A DNA stretch of 64,000 nt, from assembly GCA_905183005.1 (NCBI GenBank), contig CAJJDO010000111.1, positions 190,942-254,941 of the forward strand. The letters run 5' to 3'. This document shows positions 46,701-59,621 of the stretch, one piece after another (the first letter of the stretch is position 1; every line of letters starts with the position of its first letter). Below the pieces are notes generated by a model that did not search any database, was not told the origin of the DNA, and worked only from the letters and a program-made list of their open reading frames with translations. The translations under genes and the position numbers were made by a program. Source of the DNA: Paramecium pentaurelia. Lineage: Eukaryota > Ciliophora > Oligohymenophorea > Peniculida > Parameciidae.

Positions 46701-49700
46701 AAGTTAGATCCAGTAATGTCATCTAAGGGAATAGGTTTAATTTATTCATCAAATCTTGAATTCATTCCATCTCCAATATTCATATAAAATAATGGACCAG
46801 CATTACCCTAATAGTAATTGGCAATAAGATGATCAAATAGTTCAGTGCAAATTTATAACAATGATTTTTTGAAAGTAAGGCAATTTTATGTAATAACCTT
46901 AACAAATTCTCTTAATCTATTCTATAATATAAGTGTGCTTTAATGAGAATGAGGTTATTTTGAATGATCATAATTAAGATTCTCAATTAATTAATTCAAT
47001 GTTTAAAATAACAAATTTTTAGTAAGCTATTATGATACTACTCGTATTGTTTCTGATAGTTATCTTAGTAATATGAATGAACATTCTACAATTCTTTAAT
47101 CAGGAATATATGGTAATCCTATTATTTGATTTGATTTATAATAATCTTCAAATTTTGGTCTAAGACCCTATATTTCAGTTAGTAATTCAATAGATATCGA
47201 TCTGCAATTCAATCCCTCTGATGGAATCATAGTTCCTCCATACGCTAGGAATAATTCATATTAAATAATTACATTAAACTATTTGTATTTTTCTACGACG
47301 ATCATCTTCCTTTTGCAATTAGGTTTATTTCCCAAACTTCTCATAAACAAATTCTTCAAATAAACGAACAACTACTGTATAATAGACATTATAAGCCCAT
47401 AACATATTTTCATTATTATTTTTCAAATGATTACCCAATATTCTTTTATATTTTTTAAGACAATTGCCCATAAGCAATTTATTCCAAATAAATTCATGCT
47501 GTTGAATGTAGAAATCTTTGAAATTCATATTTTCTTCAGCTGTTAACATATATCTCTTATTTAAACCTTTAAAGAGATGAGATATCCATTTAATATATTG
47601 AGGTTTCTCTCTTAAATATTTATCTACAATATCTTCAGTCATAGCATATAGTGAATTTAAATCTGGTTTTATTTATTTGAGTTATTGAATTTATTCACAA
47701 TGATCATCAGCTAATTGAATAAAAAACATCTCAGATAAAGTAGTTACAACATTCTCAACATCCTCTTTAATCTTGTGAAATGTAGCTGTTGTGAGTGTTT
47801 AAATTATATTATGAAAATTGCTTAAACCAATAAACACCTTAGTTACTGCTGATATCAATTCTTCATCTTAATACATTAATAGATCTTGTTCACATTAACG
47901 TGATTATAATTTCATATCTAATGCCATCCCTTCAGGTATTTGATAATTGTATATATCATGATCAAATTAAATAGGCATTTAATAATATCCTAAGAGTACC
48001 ATTTTTACAATTGAATAACTATGCTATATTGAAGATTATTTAAATAAATATGTAGCTAATTGCTATTCTAAAACATTTTATAAAATTTCTACTGCACATC
48101 TTACTGTTTCAGAAAGGTTGATCTTTAAATTAGTTTACAACCCTTCTATTTATACTTCCAAATATTAATTTCTAATAAATGGATTATCAGTATGAGTTCT
48201 TTTAATTTCAATAGGCCATTCTGATTTTCTAACCAAAGCTCCCAATTTTGATAGTATTTTTAATGATTTAAATGAAGGATCCAAAAATAAATTCACTTAT
48301 TTTGAATATATATCTGCCATTTTATATTCTGATGGAAATGTAAGTAATTTTTCAATGAATGGTTAAAGTAAATCTCCAAAAAATTCTCTCATCTCTTCCA
48401 TACTCAAATTAGTTACAATATTCTCCAATAACATTAATGTTTTTTGAATTACTTAATTTTCAATTGTAGATATATTATGTAAGGCTCTAAACAAACATTA
48501 TGCAAAAACTGGATATTATTTGGCTAAATTAATTTGAATTGTTTTTTGCAATGGAAAATTAGCTATTACTTCTGCAACAATATCTTATATCTCTACTATT
48601 CCAGTTTAAAACAACTCAAACATATTTAAAACAATATTAACTCCGCTCAAATTTGTTTTATGATATAATTCATATTACTATCTATAGAGAATCTATTATC
48701 TATCATTTCGATCATATTTATCACATAATTATTAAAAATATTTTGATAATCCCTCTCCTTAATCATTATTCTATATTCTTTTAACTAATGATAATAATAA
48801 TCCTAAAAAGTCAATAGGATAATATGTTTCATGTGATTTTTTTACAAAAAATAATATTAATTATTTTACTAATGGTTTTACTATTGGTTCTTCATTTTAT
48901 TAACATTTAACTCTGGGAAATAATCTTATAGGAATTCTTAATAATTTTTATATTAATGAAATGTATTCATCTTAATCTTTTTATGAAACATTTTAAGTTT
49001 TTTAATTGCTTGTTTGTATCAATTAACCTCCTCTACAATATCCAAATCTAGATGGCAATTCTGGAGTTGTTTACAATTCTCTCAAATATAAATTTAATAG
49101 AAATTCTATATAATATTTAACTGATAATTTAGGTTATGCTTAATTTTCTGGATGACTTAATATTTATAAATGATCCTATAATAATAATGGAAGACAATGT
49201 GTTTCTGGACATGTCTTTATTAAATTAACTGAAATCTTTAATAATAATTTTGAATTTGGTTCAAAAATATTCTTAAAATTTATAGGATCTTAAAATTAAA
49301 TAAAAAATTGCATAAATTAAGGAATTGTTTTCTTTTTATAATCCAAAATTTCAAAATGGTTTCTTTAATGATCATGCAATTCATCAAATATTAATAATCC
49401 ATTTTTCATTATCTTTGACATATAATGACATTACAAATTACTCAAATATGGTTTATTTTCATTTGTTGCTTAAAATAAAGGTGCTAATCTTTATGAGATT
49501 TAATAATTTTGTCTATTTTTATATTTATTAACTATATCCTTATTTGTTGTTGCCACAAATTGAAGTAATTTTTATAATATTTCATTCAATTAATCAAATA
49601 TCTTTGATTTTACTTCCTTAGCAAATTCAACAAATTAACTATATGAATTGATGCTGGTTGAATTAACTTAATATTCTTCTTCATCATCAAAAGTATAAAC

Positions 49701-51599
49701 TTAAGTAGCTGCTGAATCTTATTAAGTAATTAGATTTTAATCAATATCAATCTCATTCTCCTTAATATATTATTCTAATTAACTGATATATCTTTCATTT
49801 AAAGTTTCATTATTACAAGGCATAGATGAAACATTGGTTTACTGAGTTGTTTTCTTTATAATACCCCATTTCTAAGTTCTGTTTAACATTTCTTTGATCT
49901 ACTAGATTTGTTTTCTAATCTATGCTAATTTCATTCCTATCATCTAAAATAATCTATCCAACAATTTATACTTTGGACTATGAGTTGTTACTTCCTTGAA
50001 CATAGAATCATTTTATTATGATTATTGTTAAGGTTAATCAATGTAATATTAGAATAAATTCTTATCAATGAAATAAGTGTTTTATTTAGCAAATAAATCT
50101 AAAAACACTTTAATTAAATCTAAAGCTTTCTCATGAATAGATAATTATAAAGAGGAATCAAATAAAACCTTAAATATAGTATTGAAAATCTTGTCCATAT
50201 ATGCTTAATTATTAATGAAATCAGTTTACATTTTCTCTAAGTTAGTAGGTTATTAATTTTATTATTCATTCTTAGGGAGATAACTTTAAACTACATGTTT
50301 AACAATATCTAACCAATTTTGATAGATACTAGTCTTTTAATATGGTGGTATTTTTAGATTCTTACCTACTATTGTTTCTTCATCAATCAATTCAGCAACA
50401 TTGGCATTTATTTCATTAATCTTTTCTGTCATATCATTTTATTATATTGCATCTCTTTTTTAAATTATAGATTATTTCAGACGATTACTGATATCAATCC
50501 TTAAATGCATAATATCAACAGGACAATGCTTAAGTGTTTTAATGATAGTGGCAATTACTGAATCTAATTTTATTGTATCTGATATATCTTTAATTATTCT
50601 TGATTAAGGTTGCATCTAATTCTCATCCCTTTTAATTGTAAGGGCAAGCAATTATAAAAACTTTGAATAGGCATTAAAAAGTTCTTAAACTATATTTCTT
50701 GGGACTTTCTATAATAAATCTTAAAAATTGGTCTCATTAATTACTTAATTCATAGTCTTTAAGGCTCTCTTCAAGATTTCTCTCATTTAGGTTTTGGTCT
50801 ACTTTAAAAATGAATGATTACTTCATCTTTCACTATTGAGTCCAGAACAAAAATTGTGTAAATGAAGAATGGTGGTATATTAGTAACAAAGGATAAGCTA
50901 TAAATATTAAGTCTTATGTCTTTCTCTCTTTTATCTTCTATATCTGATTATAAGACATAATTCTGATCTTAGAATGGATTTCCTTAATTATCTCCTAAAA
51001 GTTTCCTGTATTAGGATTTCTTGAGTTCATTATTAAATTTAACCAAGAATTCGATCCGCTACTCAAAGAAAGAATAGAGTCTCAATAACAATGAATCTGA
51101 AAATAGAGTATTTGATCTCTAGTATTGATGAGATTATTATTGGTTAGACTTTAATAGATCATTGATGATGCGGATGGCTACAGCTGCATTATTTTCATTG
51201 TCCTTTTCTAATACAACAGTCATTTATTCAACAACTTGAAATGTCATGTGTTATAAAAGAATTTTCTTTTGTAATAATTCCAAGATGGCAGCTCTAATTA
51301 AGAATTTAGTATTGCGAGATGTTTAAGGTTCAACATGTTGAAGGACATAAACAATAAAGTTCAAGCAATTCTCAACGAAAATTTTTTAATTATTTTGAAG
51401 GACCTGCTATAAGTATATTATATATATTGAGTACATGATTGGTGTCTCTATTTCTTTCTTGATGTACTTCTTCTGAAATTCGACATAAACGTTCTCTAAT
51501 TTCAAAAATATTCCTTTCTGTGAAGCTCTCATTGTTGTTGTTTAGGTTGTTAAGCTAATCTTTGAGCTTTTCGAAATAGGCAGGGTCAATTTATGACAT
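37771..51599 (-). CDS. TRRAP/Tra1-like PIKK pseudokinase scaffold (about 4,500 aa)
   Basis: Giant HEAT/TPR scaffold shared by SAGA- and NuA4-type histone acetyltransferase complexes, where it contacts transcription activators. ATG 51599 (MSQIDPAYFEKLKDQLNN). The first intron is 28 nt near 51415-51442, and many further small introns are present (not all mapped). N-terminal VLEKDNENNAAVAIRIIND matches the early HEAT repeats of Tra1/TRRAP. The bulk is helical repeats. The C-terminal 450 residues are PI3K-related: FLRRKRFIRQIALLGNDEKK, then LILYDPFAIRYSRNIEHLVG and LNAYLIPTFTATIIGIL, without a recognisable HRD or DFG, as in TRRAP. A FATC-like end, LWAKRWF, precedes TGA 37771. Length is somewhat above yeast Tra1 and human TRRAP (3,700-3,900). 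One gene of 13.8 kb is the parsimonious reading; I did not verify every exon junction. Confidence 0.85.
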
Positions 51600-51683
51600 T
51601 TTAATTAAATTAATAATGAATTTCGCTCCCTTCTTCTAATTGAAAATAACAAATATTCATAATAATTTTGTTCACAATTATAA
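51600..51683. promoter_or_regulatory. Bidirectional promoter region between TRRAP-like and coiled-coil genes
   Basis: Only 84 bp separate the two divergent start codons, among the tightest head-to-head spacings in the window. No named element recognised. Confidence 0.4.
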
Positions 51684-53677
51684 ATGCTTTCCTATCAAAA
51701 CGTTGCATAAAATGAATATTAGAAAGAGAAAGACATTCCATCTCCAAGTCCTTTATCTAGACCCAAAGACAATAATACAAATTAATAACCTACTCCAGTT
51801 CCCCAACCATTCAATACGTTACTGCCAGCTAATCTGTAATTTTTTAATCCATTATACCAATAGTCTACATCCCTAGACAATGGAAAATGACAGATAATCG
51901 TAAATTATTGTTATTCATTTAGAATAAAATCAAACCTATCCCAAAAAGATTAATCCTTTAAATCGAATTACAATATTAACTAAATCAATCCTTAAGAGTA
52001 GATGCTTCTTGAAAAGTAATAGTTTCTCATGGAAGAAGGAGAAGACTTAAAGTAAAACAATTAAACTACCTAGATCATAAGTGAGAAAGTTATAGAATGA
52101 GAATTAACAACTTAAAAAAGTTATCGACTAACTTTAACCTGAATTGTATTCAGTTTTCCTTCTAATCCTTTAGATAATCTTTTAAAAACCAAAAGTCGAT
52201 TGAACAAGAACTCAAAGCCAAATTTGATTATTAGGAAGAAATGATTGTTAAATTGAAATCCGAAGTTCGAAGAAAATAGGAAGCTCTCCAAGAGAACCAA
52301 TATAAGTTAGCTGAATTGGATAAACTTTAAAAAAAGTTGGAAGATTACAATCTCTTGTCCTCTAAATCAAATGAACTAAATAAATAAATCAAAGATCTTC
52401 AAGATTAAGTTTAAGATTAGAAAAGGTAATTAGTCTATCTTAATTCTGCTGAACATGAAAATAGCAATTTAAAAGAATATATTGAAACATACAAGTAATA
52501 ATTAAGAGAAAAGGATATTAAAATTGAATAGCATAGAGAATAATAGGAATAATTGTACTTAGATAATAAGAAAATGAAAACAACATTGGATATGTTAAAT
52601 TTCGAACTCAAAAAATAATAAGAAAATTCTAATGATTAATTACATAGAGCTACTTTATAAATTACAGAACTTTAAGGATAAGTGAGTTCTTATTAAAAAA
52701 CACTTGCTAATTAAGCACATCAAATTGAATTACAAAAATAATAGGTTAAGTAATTAGAAATTAAAGAAAAAGAACTTTATAGTACTAAAAATTAAGTATT
52801 GAAATTAGAAGAATCTATACAAAATCTAAATTAATAAAATTTACTATGTAACTTATTAGTCTTTAATTTAATTAGAATAGAAAGAAATAGAAAAATTAGC
52901 AATGACTTTGAAGAATGGTAAATAGGAATATCTAAATTAATAATAGAAACTTGTTAATGCTGAACAAGAAATAAAAAAACAATCAGATTAAATTCAACAA
53001 TTACAAAAATATAAGGATTAATTAATTCATTAATGTCAATTCCTTGAATAAGAATTGAAAAAGAAACAAGGAAATTTAGATTAAAGCATAAATTAAGCTC
53101 AACATAAATAGATTGAAATGAAGACTGTTTTAGATTAACAATAAAATTAACTTTAAATAATGGAAGGGGAATTATAAAAAAGAGATGCTATCATTTTTAC
53201 TTTAGACTAACAAAATTAAACATTAAAAAGCTAACTTGAATAATATTCTTAAGCTGACTCTTTAAATAAAAATGAATTGAATAGTAATTTTGCAAAAATG
53301 AAAGAAATGCATAATGATTTGATTTTATATGAGAAATAGGTCGATTCTATAAGTTTGGGTATAGGATAATTTTATTTATATAGAAAACCATTAAATAAAG
53401 TTGTAAAATTAGATGCTCTAAGATAGAAATAACTAATTAGAATTTGAAGTTACTAAATTAAGAGTAATACTTCATAACTACATAGGAATAATTAATCACA
53501 TAAGACAATCGTATTAGAAATTTAGAAAATGAATTGTAGAGTTAATCATTTAATCAAAAGTTGAATACAATACGTATGCCATACACCTCAGATCAGCTCT
53601 TTCCAAATTAATAACAGTTCTTATAATCAAATACACCTAAAGGTTCTTTTAATAATTAATTCAATTTTTATAAATGA
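51684..53677 (+). CDS. Long coiled-coil protein, about 603 aa
   Basis: ATG 51684 (MLSYQNVAQNEYQKEKD). Seven short introns (28, 23, 22, 28, 28, 31 or 25, and 22 nt) join the exons into one frame, leaving 604 or 606 codons to TGA 53675-53677. The first intron begins near 51837 and the second (23 nt) near 51899. The first 110 residues are Pro/Ser/Asn-rich (DIPSPSPLSRPKDNN). From about residue 95 onward the protein is uninterrupted heptad-repeat coiled coil rich in Gln, Glu and Lys, for example VRKLQNENQQLKKVIDQLQ. A short Pro-containing tail ends the protein. No membrane segment and no other domain are seen. Such proteins in ciliates often belong to basal bodies, rootlets or kinetochores, but nothing here identifies which. 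The high intron count per kb is notable. Confidence 0.78.
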
Positions 53678-54004
53678 ACATATGAAATTAGTATAATATT
53701 TAAAAGTAATTTGATTATTATATCTTTTAAAATTCCATTGTTTATTACTTATATTAAGAATCACAATCTTTCTAATTATTACATTTCTGTCTCTTTAAAA
53801 GGTTTTTATAATTTGATAAGCTTTAAGCAATTAATTTATAATGAAGATTTTGATTTACTAAATTTATATTATTCTTAATTATAAAAATGTACTTGATTTA
53901 ACCAATAATTAAAATTGTTCTTATTCTTTTTAATTCTTTTATTTTTAGAAAATAGTTTTCTAAATTCATTATTTTGTAATTAATTAATATTTTTAAATAA
54001 AAAC
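53678..54004. other. Intergenic spacer
   Basis: 327 bp of extremely A/T-rich DNA between two plus-strand genes. No gene or RNA is seen. Confidence 0.5.
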
Positions 54005-54214
54005 ATGAATCAACTATTATATAAGACTTATGAAGTTTATTCAGGTAATCTTCTTATTGATTATTGGTCTTATAAAGAAGATGATCAAGGTTATTTAAAA
54101 ATATAGATGAAAAAGATCAATAAAAAAATGATTAAATTGAAAATTAGAGAATCAAAAAGAAAAAAAAAAGAAGAAAATGAAATAATTGATAAAATTATAG
54201 CCTTATGCATTTGA
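54005..54214 (+). CDS. Candidate small basic protein, 69 aa
   Basis: An open frame from ATG 54005 to TGA 54212-54214, 70 codons. It starts MNQLLYKTYEVYSGNLLID, then YWSYKEDDQGYLKI, and ends in a Lys/Glu-rich helix containing a long run of Lys codons. No introns are needed. Composition is plausible for a real small protein, but the poly-A-rich second half would read as Lys in any A-rich spacer, so this is tentative. No family is recognised. Confidence 0.4.
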
Positions 54215-54396
54215 ATTTTAATTTATAGAAATATTTATAGATATATGAAAAACTATTATTAGAATCTAATATTCTTTATTAAAATATTTAGTTATTCTGA
54301 ATATTAAATTATATATAATAATATATACTAAAATATTCTTTCTTTTTTTTATGAATAAAATGAAAATAAGAATGTTAATTTTAATCAATTAATAAT

Positions 54397-57300
54397 TCAT
54401 TCAGCAATCTCTTCATTTCTATTGCTACTCTCATCTTGATTAAATATTTATGAAACTTATTGTGAATATATAACACCTCCAATTTTTAAGTTAATTTTGG
54501 CTGGAGTGTAAGATTTTTGTCCAGTTTGAGCAAAACCCTTAAAATAATATAATATCTTACTTTAACTACTTTATCAACAACATATTAATGTCTTTTATTT
54601 AAAATTGTTGCTGATTCTGGCTCATCTGGCACTAAAAATCGAATAAAATACTTCAATGCCAAAAAAACTACTAGTAAAACTGAAAATATAACAATTTAAT
54701 TAGTTTAAATTGTTTAGGAGGTATAAACAATTAAACCAGAGTTTGAGAATATTCCAAAAAATGTGATAACTTCTAAAATAATAAGCCAATTTCCAATAGT
54801 TGCAGCTCCTTATGGAAATGGTCTTCTTGAAACTCTGATCAATTTAAATTTATCAACTTGTATTTCTATAATGTTTGAAACAAATGCTAATATATAACAT
54901 GATGGAAAGGCAAGTCCAAATAAAGCTAGATATGAAAATTAAATAACAAGTTCCATATAATCATTAACTGTTCCATCTACTTCTTCATTTGTTTAATATG
55001 GTTCTAATTCCATTTAATCATCAATAGCTGAATCAATTAATTTAAATGCATGTTCAACTTCTTTGGCAGTTTTGGATTTCATTTACTAATATTTAATATA
55101 ATAAAATATTTTACTTTTGTAATAAAAGCTTTGATATATGGAGTTGCTAATTCTGGAATGTTTTTACCTATATTGGATAGGAAAATAACTGTCATCTAAT
55201 TAGATAATACTTAAAAACAGTCATTCTGAATATCTTCACTTACTTTACATAATTATAATTATGAAAAATATCCAGATAGAAACGAAATGATAAAAAAAGA
55301 ATTGAAACTAAAATAATATAAATAATAATAATTTACTTGTTAACGAACATAAATATGAATATTTTAGCAATAAGAGAATTTTCATAGGATGATAAAATCT
55401 TATGATTTTCATACATATTAAAAATATCACTTAATTTTTAATAGACAAAGTTAAAAAAGTTAATTTAAATAAAATTTAAAAGAGCTGGAACATTCTAAGC
55501 ATAAAAAGGATCAGCTTTTTATTATAACATTAGATTCTTAAAAAAAAATATACCTAACACACTACCAATAACACATCCTATAATAAGAAAACTAACAGCT
55601 AATGAAAATAATTATTTCATCTTTCTAAGAAAAGGAGAATAAAATTCTTCATTCAAATCATCATTTGTAATAGATCTTATATATTTTCCTTAAAATGCTG
55701 GTCTTTCAGCTTCATCCTCTTCAAAATTTTATTATCCAAATTAAACACTAAATAATATTTATTCTCTTTTCCAAAATTCAATAAAAAATGTACTCCAAAT
55801 AATTATAGCTAATGAAAATAAAATAATCATTGTAGATTTAGCTTATTCTGTTGAAGCAGATATTAATCCTTAAGCAATAATTCCAATTATAGCCATATAC
55901 CATAATTATTTAGTAAAATAACTCAAAAAAGAGAAATAAAGAGCTATTTTTTCACCAAAATAATCTCTCATAGAATTAATTGATACATGCCATGGAATTC
56001 TAAAATTAAATGCACTTGATTTCTCTAAACTATCTGAATCAAAATCAGTAGGTTCTGCTTCATCTTTTAATTCATTAAATAGATTTTTTAATTCATATTC
56101 ATGTTCTGTATCTTCTTTTGGTTACATAAATTCACCTTCAATAAGTTTTTCAAAAAATGGACTTTTTGGAATTGCTTATAATTGATAATGATCATGAATT
56201 GGAAAATAAGCAGTTACAATAAGTTCTTTAATCATTTTTAAAATATTGATATTTTTTAATACTATTGCATGAGTAATTTTTATTTTTTCCATATTAATAA
56301 ATTCTGATCTTAAACCTTTTTCATTAACTTCATATTTTCTCCACATTGAATTACCTACCTCATTATTTGGTTAAAAGAATTCAGTATATGGTGCAACAGG
56401 ATCTACATTTAGTCTACCCCATAAATTCAATAATATTGATTTATTTTATGTTATTTCACTCATAACACTTGGATGATTTTTATACCATAATTCATTAGCA
56501 TCTCCCAAAGCCTTTCTAAAAATTAATTTATACAAAAAAGCTTAATTTTCTTAAATCTAAGTATTTCCTTTTTTCTTTAAATTTTATATCTTTTATCCAA
56601 AATGTTATAAGATTTCCATATAAATATAATAAATTTCCCATTCTTTTCTAGTAATATCTTTATCATTAATTAATTCAACCTTTTCATGACTTTAATCAAT
56701 ATTAAGTTCTTTAGCTATGATTTTCATAATTTTATCTACATCTTATTATTTTAAAATTGTATAAACTTATAGTAAAATATCATCCCATTAACAAATTATA
56801 GGATATAAAGAATCACAATAATTTCCAATTGTTTAATTATTTTATTATTAAACATTTTCTTCTATTTTTATTTCCTCTTAATCTATATATTTTTTCTCTT
56901 TAAATTCTTACATCTTTTTAAAATGTTATAATTAATCAACTAATGCTTAATTTGGATCTGTATTTGAATCCTTATTATCTTTCTTATCTTACATATCCTA
57001 TTTCTTTCTATATTCCTCCTCTTTATTTTAAGCCTCTTTTCTTGAATCTAGAATTTCTTAAAGTTTTTTCTTTATTTCTTCATTATTTGTATATTATCTT
57101 ATATAATTCTTCAATCTTAAAGGTCTAAAACTTTCATCAACTGGTTCTAAACTAAATAAATCAGCAAATCCTAATTCAATCTATTTTGTAACCTTCATAT
57201 TTTAAGCTGATCTTTTCACTACTTCTTTACTACTTTTTAAAATAAGGAAAATCAACTCTCCTGTACCATTAATAAATTATCTACAATGTAAAAATCCATT

Positions 57301-58329
57301 TCTACACAATTTGGCCATTATTGTAAATCTAATTAATGTTAGAAAATCTTTTGGAGGAGTATTCTAACATGTCCATTCATACTTTTCTTGAAATTCATCA
57401 ATTTTAGTCTTCTTTAAATATTAACCTTAACACCATTTTTTTTTTACTTTTTTAAATTAAGAAGTATCACTTATATCTACTTTTTATAATTCTTTTATAG
57501 GATCTAATACCATATTTGGATTAACTTCCATTTTATCTGGTTCTATACCAATTTCATCTAAATATGCTTATTTCTTTTATTAAATAACTTCTCCACCTTT
57601 CTTTTATTCATCCTCTTATAACTTTTAATCTTATTCTTATTTTTTATACATTCTTAAGAAATCTAGATATCTATCATATGATGTTTTTTCCTGTTTTTTT
57701 TATAACTATTCCTTTTCCTCTCCAAATTATGTACCTGTTTATATAGTTTTCACTGTTTTTTATTTATCTTCTTTCTTTAAATTTTTCTTTTTCTTTTTCT
57801 TCTAATTTCCTTCATCTTTCTTATCTTCATAATCATCTAAAGTTAAAAATGCTAATAAGAATGAACATCTTTCTTTTTTCATTTATGATTTTGAAACTTC
57901 ATCAGTCATCACAGTTAACATTTCATCATATATTTTAACAGCATCTTTGAAAGAAATTGGTTTATTTTCACAATTATCTGAGTCTGGATTTTAAAATATT
58001 ATAGCTAAATCTCCAATATTGTAATCATCATAAGTTCCTTTAACTTCTGCAAATTCATTTGGATTTAGAAATTCATCTTAAATTTTTTCTTCTTTATATT
58101 CCTTATCATTAATATCCTTATCAAGAAGATCTTTTGCAGTTTTCTTCTTTAGAAATTTCTTAGCATCAACTTAATTTGTAAAGAAGCCTAGAATTTCTCT
58201 TAATGATTCTTCTTTTTGATTTTAAATTTTTTATTATTTTAGTTTCTTAGAATTCATGGATTGTTTATTTTGTACTTTAGATTTCCCTTAAACCTATTTA
58301 GCCGATTATGATTTTTACTAAGTTGACAT
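54397..58329 (-). CDS. TMEM16/anoctamin-family membrane protein, 1283 aa
   Basis: Calcium-regulated lipid scramblase or ion channel family. ATG 58329, TGA at 54397. Introns of 29 nt (near 55310-55340), 29 nt (about 55085-55115) and 23 nt (about 54539-54561) leave exactly 1,284 codons. The first 770 residues are hydrophilic, with Lys/Glu-rich coiled-coil patches, much longer than in animal anoctamins. The conserved start of the membrane part is IRDYFGEK-like: MRDYFGEKIALYFSFLSYFTK. Then come IIWSTFFIEFWKREQ, the PLRKMKQLF segment leading to the third helix, YENSLIAKIFIFMFVNK, and YLALFGLAFPSCYILAFVSN with IIEIQVDKFKLIRVSRRPF. A further TM pair and a cytosolic tail follow. These are the standard TMEM16 landmarks in order. 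Whether it scrambles lipid or conducts ions cannot be told. I did not map the calcium-site acidic residues one by one. Confidence 0.9.
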
Positions 58330-58910
58330 TTCAATAAAATAATAAAATAATTTAAAAAATAAACACCAAATTAAATACAAATGAAAATTAATTCATTTTG
58401 CTATTTATATAAGATATAATCAATCTTACAAACTTAATTAAGTTAATTAATTCATTATATTTTAATTCAAATAAATCATCTCTTTTATTATAGTTTTCTG
58501 CATTTGGATTCAAAATATATAAAAAAATCATTAACAATATCTTGTCTGAAAATTTATTTAAAGATTAAGTCACAAAAAAGAAAGGAAATGATTAAATAAT
58601 AATAAAGTATTATTTAAAAACTCCTTCACTTTTCAAATGATTAAAAAAATCTAAAAAACTGTCAAACTTTCTTCTATAGATTATTATCCTATTATATGAA
58701 GATTACTTGGTCTCTTGGAAAGTTTAATTTTTATACTTACATTATAAAAAGTAATTTAAAATAAATCTAATCTAAAATGTTGTTTGATAATAGAAAGAAA
58801 TGTAATTTAAAGAATTTGAAAAAGAAATATAATATTGATATTGATAAATACTTTAATAAAAAAGAATATTGACTAAGAAAATTAATATATTTTAACAATT
58901 AATTTGAAAA
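58330..58910. other. Intergenic region 5' of the anoctamin and 3' of the POLE copy
   Basis: 581 bp, A/T-rich. From 58477 onward it is the left part of the duplicated block and is repeated at 59622-60055. I see no gene in it; short patches such as 58640-58740 are slightly less A/T-rich. Confidence 0.45.
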
Positions 58911-59620
58911 TCAAATATTTATTGAGGATATTAATGTCTTTAATCCATGAAGATTCTTTTCTATTGCTAACTATAATAAACTATCAAAAAGTTATGTGGG
59001 TGTTCTAATAAAGCATTTTTCAAATTGATCAAGTTTTATTTGAAATTAAGCAGAACATTGACAACTAAAAATATAATGATATTTTATACCTTTTTTAGAA
59101 TGAATAATCTTAAGTTTATTTACATTTGACACAATAAAGATCTTGTATTTGATAGAATAACAATTATTGTTCTACAAATTAGCATATCAACTTTTCCATA
59201 GTTTAAGAATCATAATCATCTTTGCATCCTTCACATTTCCATAGATCTTTGAAAACATTAACTTCTGAAACCATATAACATTTATAACAGGGGACATTTT
59301 ACAATATCAAATCAAAACAAGGATCTTCAAATTCAGCCTAGACTAATAAAATAAAATACTTCTTTAGAGGATTCAGAAATGTTAACTATTTTACAACATA
59401 CATTTCTGATTTTTTTCATTTATTAATGTACTTCTTCATCTACGCTTAATATTGCACATAGATAAATAAATGTTCTTAATATGATTAATTCTTATTTATG
59501 GAAATCAATTCTAGCTCCAAGAGTACTTTTAAGATACCATAATTTAGGAAAATTAGATACTTTACCATCTTCTTAACATTCTAATTCTTCTTCAATTTCA
59601 ATTTATTTTGGAGTATTATC
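58477..59620. repeat. Left copy of a 1,144-bp duplication
   Basis: Begins with CATCTCTTTTATTATAG and ends GGAGTATTATC just before the N at 59621. By eye it is identical to 59622-60765 with a constant offset of 1,145 bp. Confidence 0.93.
58911..59620 (-). pseudogene. Duplicate 3' end of the POLE gene (probable assembly artefact)
   Basis: The left duplicate carries the same zinc-finger C-terminus and the same TGA (at 58911) as the intact copy on its right. It lacks any upstream coding sequence because the N at 59621 interrupts it. It is most likely the same locus assembled twice, not a second gene. Confidence 0.8.
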
Positions 59621-59621
59621 N
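59621..59621. other. Single ambiguous base at a contig join
   Basis: This is the only N in the window. It separates two identical 1,144-bp blocks, as expected when two overlapping contigs are butted together rather than merged. Confidence 0.9.

Noticed and set aside
51640..51876. Plus-strand frame starting MKITNIHNN
   Set aside because: It ends at TAG, which is not a stop here, and overlaps in another frame the better start at 51684 that joins in phase to the coiled-coil exons.
58911..59620. Second, truncated polymerase epsilon paralogue
   Set aside because: Identical sequence including introns and spacer, with an N at the break, points to an assembly duplicate rather than a diverged gene copy.
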